Shown piece by piece: positions 26,131 through 33,565 of a stretch of 39,734 nucleotides of DNA; positions within the stretch are counted from its first letter, which is position 1; each line of letters opens with the position of its first letter. The position numbers and the translations under genes are program-made. Location: positions 1 to 39,734 of the forward strand of contig JAQQAM010000114.1 in the NCBI GenBank assembly GCA_028532905.1, in the 5' to 3' direction. A model generated the notes under the pieces. The model saw only the letters and a program-made list of their open reading frames with translations. It had not been told where the DNA came from and ran no database searches. Source of the DNA: Spirochaetales bacterium. GTDB taxonomy: Bacteria; Spirochaetota; Spirochaetia; DSM-2461.

Positions 26131-27732
26131 TTACAAATTTCTGGGATCATTATAGGGAGAGCCTATGGTGTCTCCATCACTGTAAATCCCTTCCGTATTA
26201 CCGTTGATATCAAAGCCTGTCTTTGTAGCGGGGCTGAAATAGTCAGGCTGGATATCCGGGTAACCTGTGACAGAAAAACTGTTAGTATGCTTATAAAACT
26301 TGTTACCCGTTATAGACCCCCGGGCATTGGAAACACCGGGAGCGGCATAATCGATAAAGATTTCGAAACAGGAGTTCAGATAACCGATTCCGGAGTTCAC
26401 ACGGTCGGGTACATCAGTATCCGTGCTGTTGTTGTAGAACAGGTTGTCCCGGATGGTCACAGTGGAGGGATTACCGCTCTTGGAGTGGCAGATTATAAGT
26501 CCGGCTCCTTCATTATTTCTCAGCAGATTCCTCTCGAAAACCATGTTGAAACAGTCTCCTTCAAAATCGAACCCCGCACCGTCATAGGTATAAAGAGTTC
26601 CTCCCGATCCATCGGGAACATTCACTCTGGATGTTCCGGAAAACTCATTGTCCCTGATGACCAGATCTTCACAGAATTCCACAAAGGAACCGGCAATCCC
26701 GGATGAGTTGTAAGAAGTTGTATTAATTGAGGACGATCTTTTTATTGTTCCGCCGCTCACATAATTAATCTGAAGAAGACCCTGAGTTCCGTCAAAACAG
26801 TGAACTTCATCAATATTCAGGTTGTATACCTTATAATCGTAATTACTGGGATTCAACCAGTAGTAGCCGATGGCCACAGCCGTACCGCTGTCAGTGACAT
26901 CAACCCTTTCAACTGTTAAATCCCGCAGCACAGGCCCGGAAAAGTCCGACCAGCCACGTCCTCCAACTGCAATGGCGGAGGGATAGGCCATTTCATTACC
27001 CCGTTTCCAGCTCTCTTTCCATTCATCATACACATCTGAATCTTCCAGACGGATATTATGCATTTCACAATCGCGGATAGTGATGCTGCGGTGTTCATAA
27101 CTCCCTTCATAACGAAGGTAGATTCCGGCAAAGGCGTTTTCGATTCTTATGTTCTCTATTATAAAGTGGGAGGGATTGTTCAGGATTACAGCATAATCGT
27201 TGTCACCCACTTCGGCTCTGGTATCAAATAATTTTATTACTGGCTTAGGGTCTGAGGAGTTTCCATAACTGCCTATGGTTATGGGCTGATCACTGCGGCC
27301 GCGGGAGTTCAGAATCATGGGACCGTAGAACTCTTCCCCTCTTTTCAAAAGTATTGTATCTCCGGGTTTTACATTGGATATCCCCATATTGTCAGTATTA
27401 TTCACTTTCCTGAAAGAATCCTGAACTGAAACATTCCAGACATCAATAGAGCCGTCTCCGTCTGTATCCAGATTCAGGTTTTTGCCTGCATCTCCTTCGC
27501 TTCCAATAAGAAGTGCATCACTGGTACTGATATACCAGGTTCTGGGATCGGGATTGTAGTCAGGTTCTTCAAATTCTCCCGTTTCGGTTATATAAATGAC
27601 TTCCGGATCATCACTATTATTATTGGCGGGAGGATTGGATGATGCGGGGTTCTCACAGGATAACAGAAAAAGGCCCGGTACAAAGAGTAGGCTGGTCAGA
27701 ATAATCCTGAATCGTTCTGATTTAAAAGACAT
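26131..27732 (-). CDS. Right-handed parallel beta-helix lipoprotein
   Basis: 533 residues from the ATG at 27732, chosen because GGAG lies 6 bases upstream; an ATG at 27744 precedes that ribosome site. The signal peptide ends in FLLSC, so it is a lipoprotein, followed by a flexible N/P/S/D-rich linker. The body is a PbH1 parallel beta-helix: PGDTILLKRGEEFYGPMIL, then turns such as IENIRIENAFAGIYL, SITIRDCEMHNI and LVIRDNEFSGTS. The DGAGFDFEGDCFNMVFERN motif is shared with the 14485 protein. Polysaccharide lyases and mannuronan epimerases have this fold, but no catalytic triad is assigned here. It has its own promoter and a perfect LacI-like operator, and is placed on the exterior face of the inner or outer membrane by inference. 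Confidence 0.82.
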   Translation of the reverse strand: MSFKSERFRIILTSLLFVPGLFLLSCENPASSNPPANNNSDDPEVIYITETGEFEEPDYNPDPRTWYISTSDALLIGSEGDAGKNLNLDTDGDGSIDVWNVSVQDSFRKVNNTDNMGISNVKPGDTILLKRGEEFYGPMILNSRGRSDQPITIGSYGNSSDPKPVIKLFDTRAEVGDNDYAVILNNPSHFIIENIRIENAFAGIYLRYEGSYEHRSITIRDCEMHNIRLEDSDVYDEWKESWKRGNEMAYPSAIAVGGRGWSDFSGPVLRDLTVERVDVTDSGTAVAIGYYWLNPSNYDYKVYNLNIDEVHCFDGTQGLLQINYVSGGTIKRSSSINTTSYNSSGIAGSFVEFCEDLVIRDNEFSGTSRVNVPDGSGGTLYTYDGAGFDFEGDCFNMVFERNLLRNNEGAGLIICHSKSGNPSTVTIRDNLFYNNSTDTDVPDRVNSGIGYLNSCFEIFIDYAAPGVSNARGSITGNKFYKHTNSFSVTGYPDIQPDYFSPATKTGFDINGNTEGIYSDGDTIGSPYNDPRNL

Positions 27733-27759
27733 AGATATCTCCATTTTTATATTGATATA

Positions 27760-27801
27760 TAAACGTTTAAATAATCATAGCACAGTTTCCCTCTGCGTCA
27801 A
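27760..27801 (-). promoter_or_regulatory. Promoter plus perfect LacI-like operator for the beta-helix lipoprotein gene
   Basis: On the minus strand, TTGACG (plus 27801-27796), a 16-base spacer and TATGAT (plus 27779-27774), then the perfect palindrome TAAACGTTTA at 27760-27769 at the expected start point. Confidence 0.7.
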
Positions 27802-27806
27802 GAAAT

Positions 27807-28520
27807 TTAGAATCCAGCTCCCTTCAGAAGCTCCCCGGCCAGCTCAATGGATTCCTCCATCCATCCGGCTCCCAGCTCTTCTGTTGCATCACGGGGGTCG
27901 TCTATGCCGATTCCCTGAGGTTTCATATTCCGGTCCGAACCCAGAAGGGAGAGATCCACAAGATCAGGGCGGTAGTGCATGGTTAATGATGTTTCATTCA
28001 GCCCCCCGTGATCCATCTGGCTTCTCCAGCGGGAAAACAGGTCCTCTGTGATTCCGAGTATTTTGATACCGTATCTGCGGCTGTTTTCTTCCATACTCCG
28101 GCACCAGGCAATCCGGGACGGCCCGTGACCGTCTGCCAGTACAGCTTTAAATCCGGCTCTTTTGATGTTGAACAGTATCTGGTCGATCAGAGTCTGAAAA
28201 AAACCTTCCGATACCCAGTAAGCGCTGCCGTCCAGCTGTCTGTTGGGAGTGGTAAACTCCGAATTGTCCATTCCAATCAGGGCACTACCATTGTCCAAGG
28301 GGCGGTAGACATCCGGTCCCAGCCACAGAGAGGGCAGGACGATTCCTCCGAAACGCTCTGCACATTTTTTAAAGAGTTCGCGGCTCTGTATTCCATCTGC
28401 TCCCAGAGGCATATGTTCTCCATGCCACTCCAGTGTTCCCAGAGGAAGATAGGCTACGGGATATTCCTTAAGCCGTTTCCTGAACTCTGAAGGTTTAAGA
28501 TTTTCGTATTCAACTTGCAT
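27807..28520 (-). CDS. Creatininase-family metal-dependent amidohydrolase
   Basis: 237 residues, cytoplasmic. The N-terminal signature VAYLPLGTLEWHGEHMPLGADG (around residues 22-43) carries the Glu, His and Asp metal ligands of the creatininase family, and DHGGLNETS matches the family's later (D)HAG-x-NET motif with its metal-binding Glu. GHGPSR matches the usual NGHG segment. The family includes creatininase, the mycofactocin peptidase MftE and FAPy deformylase, so the fold does not fix the substrate. In sugar loci of spirochaetes and related bacteria such genes are generally annotated only by family. The start has a weak ribosome site (AAAAGG). It is divergent from the 28636 lipoprotein, with a minus-strand promoter overlapping the shared operator. 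Confidence 0.85.
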   Translation of the reverse strand: MQVEYENLKPSEFRKRLKEYPVAYLPLGTLEWHGEHMPLGADGIQSRELFKKCAERFGGIVLPSLWLGPDVYRPLDNGSALIGMDNSEFTTPNRQLDGSAYWVSEGFFQTLIDQILFNIKRAGFKAVLADGHGPSRIAWCRSMEENSRRYGIKILGITEDLFSRWRSQMDHGGLNETSLTMHYRPDLVDLSLLGSDRNMKPQGIGIDDPRDATEELGAGWMEESIELAGELLKGAGF

Positions 28521-28535
28521 TTTTTTACCTTTTTA

Positions 28536-28590
28536 TTGACAAGTATGTGATCTGAGATACAATATTAAAACGTTAAAATAGTATTTACAA
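28536..28590. promoter_or_regulatory. Divergent promoters over one LacI-like operator (28636 and 27807 genes)
   Basis: Plus strand: TTGACA (28536-28541), 16 bases, TACAAT (28558-28563). Minus strand: TTGTAA (plus 28590-28585), 17 bases, TAATAT (plus 28567-28562). The operator-like AAAACGTTAA at 28567-28576 (8 of 10 consensus positions) lies at the plus start point and inside the minus spacer. Confidence 0.6.
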
Positions 28591-28635
28591 GAGATTTTAA
28601 CGTATCCCTCATGAAATAACTAAAAGGAGTCTATA

Positions 28636-29349
28636 ATGAAAAAATTATTAATCATCATGGCCGCTGCACTGGTCATGACATCCTGTATGTCAACCGATAC
28701 CGGTAATGCCGGTACAATAGAGGCATCCCCTGCAGGAATGCAGTTCGATCAGGGAGAGTTGAAACCTTCCGGTCCCGAAAGCTGGGCCAATCTGGGCGCC
28801 GTACAGATCCGTCAGGGTGCCAGCGGTGTTGCTGTTTATGGAGAAAATACCCAGTGGGGTGTAGATATGATCTATCAGGGACGCGTACAGCCCGATCATC
28901 TTCAGCTTGAACTTAAACCTGTAACCATGAATGCAGTAGCGGGAGCCCAGTATCCGGCTCTGGATAATGACAGGATGGTATTTGCCATCGGTCAGAGAGG
29001 GGAAAGTCTTCCTGACGGTCAGGGATTTTTGATTCAGATGACTAAACTGGAAGAAGGTCTTGTAATCGAAGTTTATACAGCATTGGGAGAATTTGTCCCC
29101 TTTGGTGCCGGTCCCATGCCCATCGAGCCTGTTCTCAGTAAGAGCGGCACCTGGTACCTCGATATGTGGAGAGATGAAGCAAACTGGCACTTTCTCCTTT
29201 CCTCAGACAGTGATCCTGGAAGGGAATCACTTGTGGGAATCGAATTCCTGCCGGCGGAAACGTTTCGTAACGGGTCTGCGGGTCTGGGATTTGGAATGCA
29301 GTCATCCGGTGTAATGGAAGTGGAACTGGCTGTTCGCCAGAGAAACTAG
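28636..29349 (+). CDS. Small secreted lipoprotein, function unknown
   Basis: 237 residues. Signal peptide MKKLLIIMAAALVMTSC with lipobox MTSC (Cys17); AAGGAG 7 bases before the ATG. The mature region is beta-rich and resembles a LamG/concanavalin-type sandwich (DHLQLELKPVTMNAV, RMVFAIGQRGESL, GTWYLDMWRDEANWHFLL). No family is recognised with confidence. It stands alone between a strong operator-controlled promoter and a terminator, so high regulated expression as a monocistronic message is likely. With the lipoprotein at 4285 it may bind glycan at the cell surface, by context only. Confidence 0.8.
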   Translation: MKKLLIIMAAALVMTSCMSTDTGNAGTIEASPAGMQFDQGELKPSGPESWANLGAVQIRQGASGVAVYGENTQWGVDMIYQGRVQPDHLQLELKPVTMNAVAGAQYPALDNDRMVFAIGQRGESLPDGQGFLIQMTKLEEGLVIEVYTALGEFVPFGAGPMPIEPVLSKSGTWYLDMWRDEANWHFLLSSDSDPGRESLVGIEFLPAETFRNGSAGLGFGMQSSGVMEVELAVRQRN

Positions 29350-29369
29350 TTTAATCGTTTATTCTTGTC

Positions 29370-29403
29370 AGGGCCAGTCTGTTGAAGGACCGGCCCTTCT
29401 TTC
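29370..29403 (+). terminator. Terminator between the 28636 lipoprotein and sigma factor genes
   Basis: AGGGCC (29370-29375) pairs with GGCCCT (29392-29397). Inside it, after one mismatch, GTC pairs with GAC. The short T-rich tail TCTTTC follows. The genes on either side converge. Confidence 0.7.
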
Positions 29404-30991
29404 ATCCGATCAGCAGACTTGAGAGAGCTTCTTTCTGTTCGGGTTTCGGACTTTTCAGTCTGCCGGATTTCTCCAGCTCTCTCAGACAGTACATCAGTAG
29501 CAAACCGTTTGAGGAGTAGAGATGCTGCAATTCATAACGGCGTATTTTTCTTAGGTGGGGCGGTGTGGCTTTGAGAAGGAGAGACTTGAGTGTTCCGGCT
29601 TCCTCTGACAGGATATCCGGCATTTCCTGCTTCAGATTCGTTCCCAGTGAGACAAGCTCCTGTCTGAGAGAATCATTTTTTATATGCACATGGGCAATTT
29701 CGAGACCTGAAGAGCTTTGTCTGAGAAATCCCTGCTGTATAAGAAGCGCCTTTTCATACTCAGGCTGATCTGCCTCTGTCAAATAATCCTTCAGGCGGGA
29801 AAGGGCTGCCATGACCTGTCTGCTGTATGATTTTATTCCAGCTTTTTTTCTGCCGGTTCTGTGATTAACCTGCCAGAGAAGAAGACCATCTCTGCTGTTC
29901 CAGAGCGGTCCCTGCCAATGCTGAAACTCATCATACAGAGGATGATCCATATCTTCAGGACAGTCCAGGATCACATGGGAAATATACTCTCCGCCGTCTC
30001 TCCTGAGGGTAGCGGCCTCTCTGAATGCTATATTTTTCTCTTCCGGTGGAAGTGATTCGGCAATGATATAGGGGAAAAGGGACCACATCATAAAGTTCTG
30101 ATCCCCGTCAGGGATATGGAGATCCGGATGATCCTGATATGAGGCGTTTATGATTTTCTCATATAGTGGAATGGAAAGCAGCTCAGCAGACTTTTTATAG
30201 AAATTGTCGGTTGCCTCCTGAATCCGGGAATCCCAGCTGTCTATCAGAACATTGGCAGAATATCTGTTTCCCGGAAGCCGGTTCAGAAAATCATATTCAA
30301 GAAGAAAATCGACTTCACTTTCTATGTACACCGGGGACACCGAAAGACAGTCTCCCAGTTCATTTACTGTTTTCCCTTCTCTGTAGCAGGCAAATATAAT
30401 GTTTCTTGACAGGGCGGTTCTGAGTATATCCTCTGTACCTCCCATATCTCCTACGGCCCCTGTGGTTCCGTAAATACGGAAATCCACTGGATTGTAATCC
30501 AGCTCTTTGTCTCTGATTTTCACTCGTTCCTCCTTTAACTGATTCCTGGCTTCATACAGATGCCATTTAACTGTACCGGGGGGAATCCCGTTTGACTGGG
30601 CAATCCTGGGTATCGGCAGTTCATCAAAATAGTACTGGATGACAATCTTTCTCTGGAGTCCGGAAAGATAAGTAATCCTCTGTCTAATCTCCCTGATTCT
30701 CTCTTTCTGCTCATACTGTTCTTCAGGACCCGGGATGGTTCCGGGGAGTTCATCATTCCATTCATTTGATGAGATGCTGTTCACAAGTCGGGATTTTTTC
30801 CGGTAATAGTTGGAGAGACTGTTCCGTGCTGTCTGCCAGACATATCTTTCCCTGTTCCGGATGTCATCGCCGGAAACCTGCAGCAGTTTAAGAATGATTT
30901 CCTGAGTGAGGTCTTCTGCATCCTCAAGAGTCGCTGTATTTTTCAGCGCAAAGCTGAAAAGAGAGTTCAGGTATGCTGTACTGTCGATCAT
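29402..30991 (-). CDS. ECF sigma factor with long C-terminal extension
   Basis: 529 residues against about 160-200 for a usual ECF sigma factor. Region 2 (about 8-65) shows DAEDLTQEIILKLL and YVWQTARNSLSNYYRKKSR. Region 4 (about 105-155) shows YLSGLQRKIVIQYYFDELP and a helix-turn-helix IAQSNGIPPGTVKWHL. After this, about 370 residues contain a winged-helix-like segment (about 200-240, CYREGKTVNELGDCLSVSP) and an alpha-rich remainder without membrane segments. ECF groups with such C-terminal regulatory domains are known in Firmicutes and Bacteroidota, where the extension replaces a separate anti-sigma factor; none is encoded here. AAAGGA precedes the ATG. GGAATA/TATTCC inverted repeats at 31044-31063 lie in its upstream region. 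The target genes are unknown. Confidence 0.88.
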   Translation of the reverse strand: MIDSTAYLNSLFSFALKNTATLEDAEDLTQEIILKLLQVSGDDIRNRERYVWQTARNSLSNYYRKKSRLVNSISSNEWNDELPGTIPGPEEQYEQKERIREIRQRITYLSGLQRKIVIQYYFDELPIPRIAQSNGIPPGTVKWHLYEARNQLKEERVKIRDKELDYNPVDFRIYGTTGAVGDMGGTEDILRTALSRNIIFACYREGKTVNELGDCLSVSPVYIESEVDFLLEYDFLNRLPGNRYSANVLIDSWDSRIQEATDNFYKKSAELLSIPLYEKIINASYQDHPDLHIPDGDQNFMMWSLFPYIIAESLPPEEKNIAFREAATLRRDGGEYISHVILDCPEDMDHPLYDEFQHWQGPLWNSRDGLLLWQVNHRTGRKKAGIKSYSRQVMAALSRLKDYLTEADQPEYEKALLIQQGFLRQSSSGLEIAHVHIKNDSLRQELVSLGTNLKQEMPDILSEEAGTLKSLLLKATPPHLRKIRRYELQHLYSSNGLLLMYCLRELEKSGRLKSPKPEQKEALSSLLIG

Positions 30992-31043
30992 AGGTCCTTT
31001 CCCGGTATTTTATATATAAAGACACCGCCGGGCTACATCGGTT

Positions 31044-31063
31044 GGAATAAAATCTGATATTCC
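31044..31063. promoter_or_regulatory. Inverted repeat upstream of the sigma factor gene
   Basis: GGAATA (31044-31049) and TATTCC (31058-31063) are perfect arms with an 8-base gap, in the divergent region between the sigma factor and the PPOX-marR operon. It differs from the MarR-type repeats close by. A binding-site role is only suggested. Confidence 0.35.
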
Positions 31064-31094
31064 TACAGGTCCGGAAGATAACCTGTATTCTGTA

Positions 31095-31148
31095 TTGACA
31101 AAAGTTCGGGCACGAACTATAAAGGAATAAATGGTTCGGGACCGAACC
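31095..31148 (+). promoter_or_regulatory. Strong promoter with two MarR-type operators
   Basis: TTGACA (31095-31100), a 17-base spacer and TATAAA (31118-31123) form a near-consensus sigma-70 promoter. AGTTCGGGCACGAACT (31103-31118) is a perfect inverted repeat lying in the spacer, and GGTTCGGGACCGAACC (31133-31148) is a second perfect repeat just after the expected start. Centres are 30 bases apart, about three helical turns, so two dimers would sit on one face. A MarR gene is the second gene of the operon. Confidence 0.85.
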
Positions 31149-31163
31149 TGTTAAGGAGGCCAT

Positions 31164-31466
31164 ATGACAATCCAGGAAATTTATTCCTATGCAGATGCCG
31201 TAAGAGTCCTTCAGTTTACAACCGTATATAATAATGAAGTCCATTCCTCTTCGGCTCATTTCAACGGATATGATGAAGAGGGGATCTATTTCAGAACCAT
31301 GGACAGCAAACCTTATTTCCGTCAGCTGATGGCAACTGGAAAAGTGACGGTGAGCGGCTGTACAGACAGCAGGATTCTGGGGCATGAAGAGGACGGTACA
31401 CCGATTATTCCGCCCAGCTATGCATTCCGGCTGATGCAATTGAACCCTCACTGTTTTTTTAGGTAA
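31164..31466 (+). CDS. Truncated pyridoxamine-phosphate-oxidase-like (FMN split-barrel) protein
   Basis: 100 residues; AAGGAGG 4 bases before the ATG. The sequence follows the N-terminal half of a PPOX-like flavin-binding family (MTIQEIYSYADAV, VHSSSAHFNGYDEEGIYFRTM, PYFRQLMATGKVTVSG, DSRILGHEEDGTP). It breaks off after PPSYAFRLMQ with an unrelated-looking NPHCFFR tail. Family members I recall are clearly longer, so the C-terminal part of the barrel seems lost. All three frames have stops soon after position 31450, so a single frameshift does not explain it; a deletion down to the marR start is more likely. It may be a remnant kept for its promoter, or a small stable variant. First gene of the MarR operon. 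Confidence 0.6.
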   Translation: MTIQEIYSYADAVRVLQFTTVYNNEVHSSSAHFNGYDEEGIYFRTMDSKPYFRQLMATGKVTVSGCTDSRILGHEEDGTPIIPPSYAFRLMQLNPHCFFR

Positions 31467-31503
31467 ACTGTAGTGTATTACTCGACATCTGAAGGGGCAG
31501 TTA

Positions 31504-31953
31504 TTGGGTCAGTATAATCCACGGGCAATTATTGATAAACTTTCACTGCTGAGGGAACTGTCCAATATGGCTATTTCCGATGCACTGAAGGAGAGAGGCA
31601 TTGAAGGTATTGTTCCGGCTCACGGACAGATTTTCCAGTTTTTATTCAGAGAATCCCCGCTGCCCTTAAGCGATATTGTGAAGGGCAGCGGTAGAGCCAA
31701 GTCTACGGTGACCGGTATGGCGGATACCCTTGAAAAATACGGTTATCTGAAGCGGGAAAGCTCCCCTGATGATAAAAGATCAGTACTGGTTTCACTTACA
31801 GAAAAAGGGCAGTCCCTGAAGCCGGTCTTTCAGGAGATCTCGGAAGAGGTGATAGGTGATCTTTTCGGTATGATGCCGGAAGAGGAACAGATAAGACTGA
31901 TGAAGAGTCTTGCGGCTCTAGAATCGAATATAACGAACAGGAGAAAAGAATGA
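31504..31953 (+). CDS. MarR-family transcriptional regulator
   Basis: 149 residues. Start is TTG (31504), 6 bases after GAAGGGG. The winged helix-turn-helix is clear: PLPLSDIVKGSGRAKSTVTG (about 55-75) followed by the wing YLKRESSPDDKRSVLVSLTEKG with the family's D-x-R signature. Flanking helices form the dimer interface. It overlaps the next gene by four bases (ATGA) and probably represses its own operon through the two inverted repeats at 31103-31118 and 31133-31148. The inducing ligand is unknown; it may be the solute carried by the transporter encoded next. Confidence 0.92.
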   Translation: MGQYNPRAIIDKLSLLRELSNMAISDALKERGIEGIVPAHGQIFQFLFRESPLPLSDIVKGSGRAKSTVTGMADTLEKYGYLKRESSPDDKRSVLVSLTEKGQSLKPVFQEISEEVIGDLFGMMPEEEQIRLMKSLAALESNITNRRKE

Positions 31954-32783
31954 GAAGATTGATGAAAGGTTTCGTGATTCTTACAATACTGGCTGCAACC
32001 CTTGCATCCTGCAGCAAAAAAGAAAGTACTTCAGCAGCTGATAAAGGACAGGGAGACCCTCTTGTGGTTGCCATGGAACTCCAGTTTCCTCCCTTTGAGA
32101 TGGCTGATGCCGACGGGACTCCCACGGGGATCTCTGTCGATACGGCCTATGCTCTGGGAGAGTACCTGGGCAGACCGGTCATCATTGAAAATACCTCCTG
32201 GACCGGGCTTATTCCGTCCATCCAGTCTGGTAAGGCCGATCTGATCCTCTCATCCATGAGTATTACAGAGGAGCGTGACAAGGTTGTGGACTTTTCCATT
32301 CCCTATGCCGCCAGCGGTGTGACCCTCCTCCTGAATGCAGAATCCCGGGTGAAGAGCTACAGGGATCTGTCTGCAGCCGGAACGGTCACAGCAGTCAAGT
32401 CCGGTACTATCGGAGCCATCTGGGCACGGGATAATCTGCCCGAAGAAAATATCAGAATCTTTGATGAGGTGGCAGCCTGTGCACTGGAAGTTTCCCAGGG
32501 GAAGGCGGACGCCTTTATCTATGATGCCCTGACCACCTATGAGCTGCAGAAAAAGTTTCCCGATACCACGGTTGTGAATCTAGAGAATATTCCGGGAACT
32601 CTGGGCGGATGGGCTGTGGCCATGAAAGAGGGAAACAGTGAGCTGAAGGAACAGGTGGATGCCTTTATCCTTGAGTTCAGATCTTCCGGCGGTTTTGAGA
32701 AGCTGGAGAAAAAATATCTGGGAGAGATGAAGAGTGTCTTTGATGAGGCCGGTCTTCCCTCCTTTTTTGATATAGAGGATTAA
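31950..32783 (+). CDS. Polar amino-acid ABC transporter substrate-binding lipoprotein
   Basis: 277 residues. Signal peptide with lipobox LASC (Cys21). The family 3 solute-binding pattern is complete: PLVVAMELQFPPFEMADADG, GISVDTAYALGEYLGRPV, WTGLIPSIQSGKADLILSSM, SITEERDKVVDFSIPY, and AFIYDALTTYELQKKFPD. This family brings polar amino acids, cystine or similar small zwitterions to a HisM/GlnP-type permease, which is encoded directly downstream. Which solute cannot be read from the sequence. Fourth-base overlap with marR indicates coupled expression. Confidence 0.9.
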   Translation: MRRLMKGFVILTILAATLASCSKKESTSAADKGQGDPLVVAMELQFPPFEMADADGTPTGISVDTAYALGEYLGRPVIIENTSWTGLIPSIQSGKADLILSSMSITEERDKVVDFSIPYAASGVTLLLNAESRVKSYRDLSAAGTVTAVKSGTIGAIWARDNLPEENIRIFDEVAACALEVSQGKADAFIYDALTTYELQKKFPDTTVVNLENIPGTLGGWAVAMKEGNSELKEQVDAFILEFRSSGGFEKLEKKYLGEMKSVFDEAGLPSFFDIED

Positions 32784-32791
32784 TCAGGGTT

Positions 32792-33565
32792 GTGAACTAT
32801 TTTACAGAGAAAGAAGGCCGGAACAACCGGAGTGCCCACATTGTCAGCTGGCTTTTTGTCGCTCTTCTGCTGGCAGGGGTTTTCTGGTTCGGTTTCAGCC
32901 GTCTGGGGTACCGTTTTGCCTGGCAGACCATCTATGATTACAGGCTCAATTTCCTGAAGGGATATGGAATGACCCTTCTCCTTTCTCTCTGTTCCCTGGG
33001 ACTCAGTCTGCTTCTGGGGATCGTTTTCGGTCTGGGGCAGGGGAGCAGACTGCTCCCCTACCGCTATTTTTCACTCTTTTATGTGGAACTGGTCAGAGGT
33101 ACGCCTCTTCTGGTGCAGATGCTCATCTTCTTTTATGTCATAGCCAATGCAGCAGGTCTAAATAACCGCTTTGTTGTGGGTATCCTGATCATGTCCATCT
33201 TTTCCGGTGCCTATATTGCAGAGATTATCAGGGGAGGTGTGCAGAGCATTGGCGAAACACAGCGGGAAACCGCCCGGTCTTTAGGGTTTTCCCCTTACCA
33301 GACCTACCGTTATGTCATATTTCCCCAGGTCATCACAAGGATACTGCCTTCTCTGGCGGGGCAGCTGGCCTCCCTGATCAAGGATTCTTCACTGCTCTCT
33401 GTTATCGCCATCAAGGAGTTCACCATGGCCGCCCGTGAGATGAATGCCAACACATTCTCCACAATGGAGGCCTATATTCCTCTGGCCGTGGGATATCTGC
33501 TGCTGACTCTGCCGATTTCCCGGCTGACCCGGTATCTGGAAAGGAAATTCAGTTATGAAACTTGA
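32792..33565 (+). CDS. Polar amino-acid ABC transporter permease
   Basis: 257 residues, GTG start 8 bases after the previous stop with only a weak AGGG. Membrane segments are visible at about 16-38, 55-80, 95-120, 130-150 and 225-245. The HisM/GlnP family signature is present: YGMTLLLSLCSLGLSLLLG, VELVRGTPLLVQMLIFFYV, and the cytoplasmic EAA loop ETARSLGFSPYQTYRYVIFPQ. As a single permease gene it presumably acts as a homodimer. It overlaps the ATPase gene by 11 bases. The tail SRLTRYLERKFSYE is typical of the family. Confidence 0.92.
   Translation: MNYFTEKEGRNNRSAHIVSWLFVALLLAGVFWFGFSRLGYRFAWQTIYDYRLNFLKGYGMTLLLSLCSLGLSLLLGIVFGLGQGSRLLPYRYFSLFYVELVRGTPLLVQMLIFFYVIANAAGLNNRFVVGILIMSIFSGAYIAEIIRGGVQSIGETQRETARSLGFSPYQTYRYVIFPQVITRILPSLAGQLASLIKDSSLLSVIAIKEFTMAAREMNANTFSTMEAYIPLAVGYLLLTLPISRLTRYLERKFSYET

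Noticed and set aside
29257-29266. GAAACGTTTC, another palindrome with the AAACGTTT core
   Set aside because: It is inside the coding sequence of the 28636 lipoprotein near its end. An intragenic auxiliary operator is possible, but the outer bases differ and chance occurrence is as likely.
31440-31503. Programmed frameshift at the T7 run near the end of the PPOX-like gene
   Set aside because: All three frames meet a stop within a few codons after the T-run, so no frameshift restores a long product.
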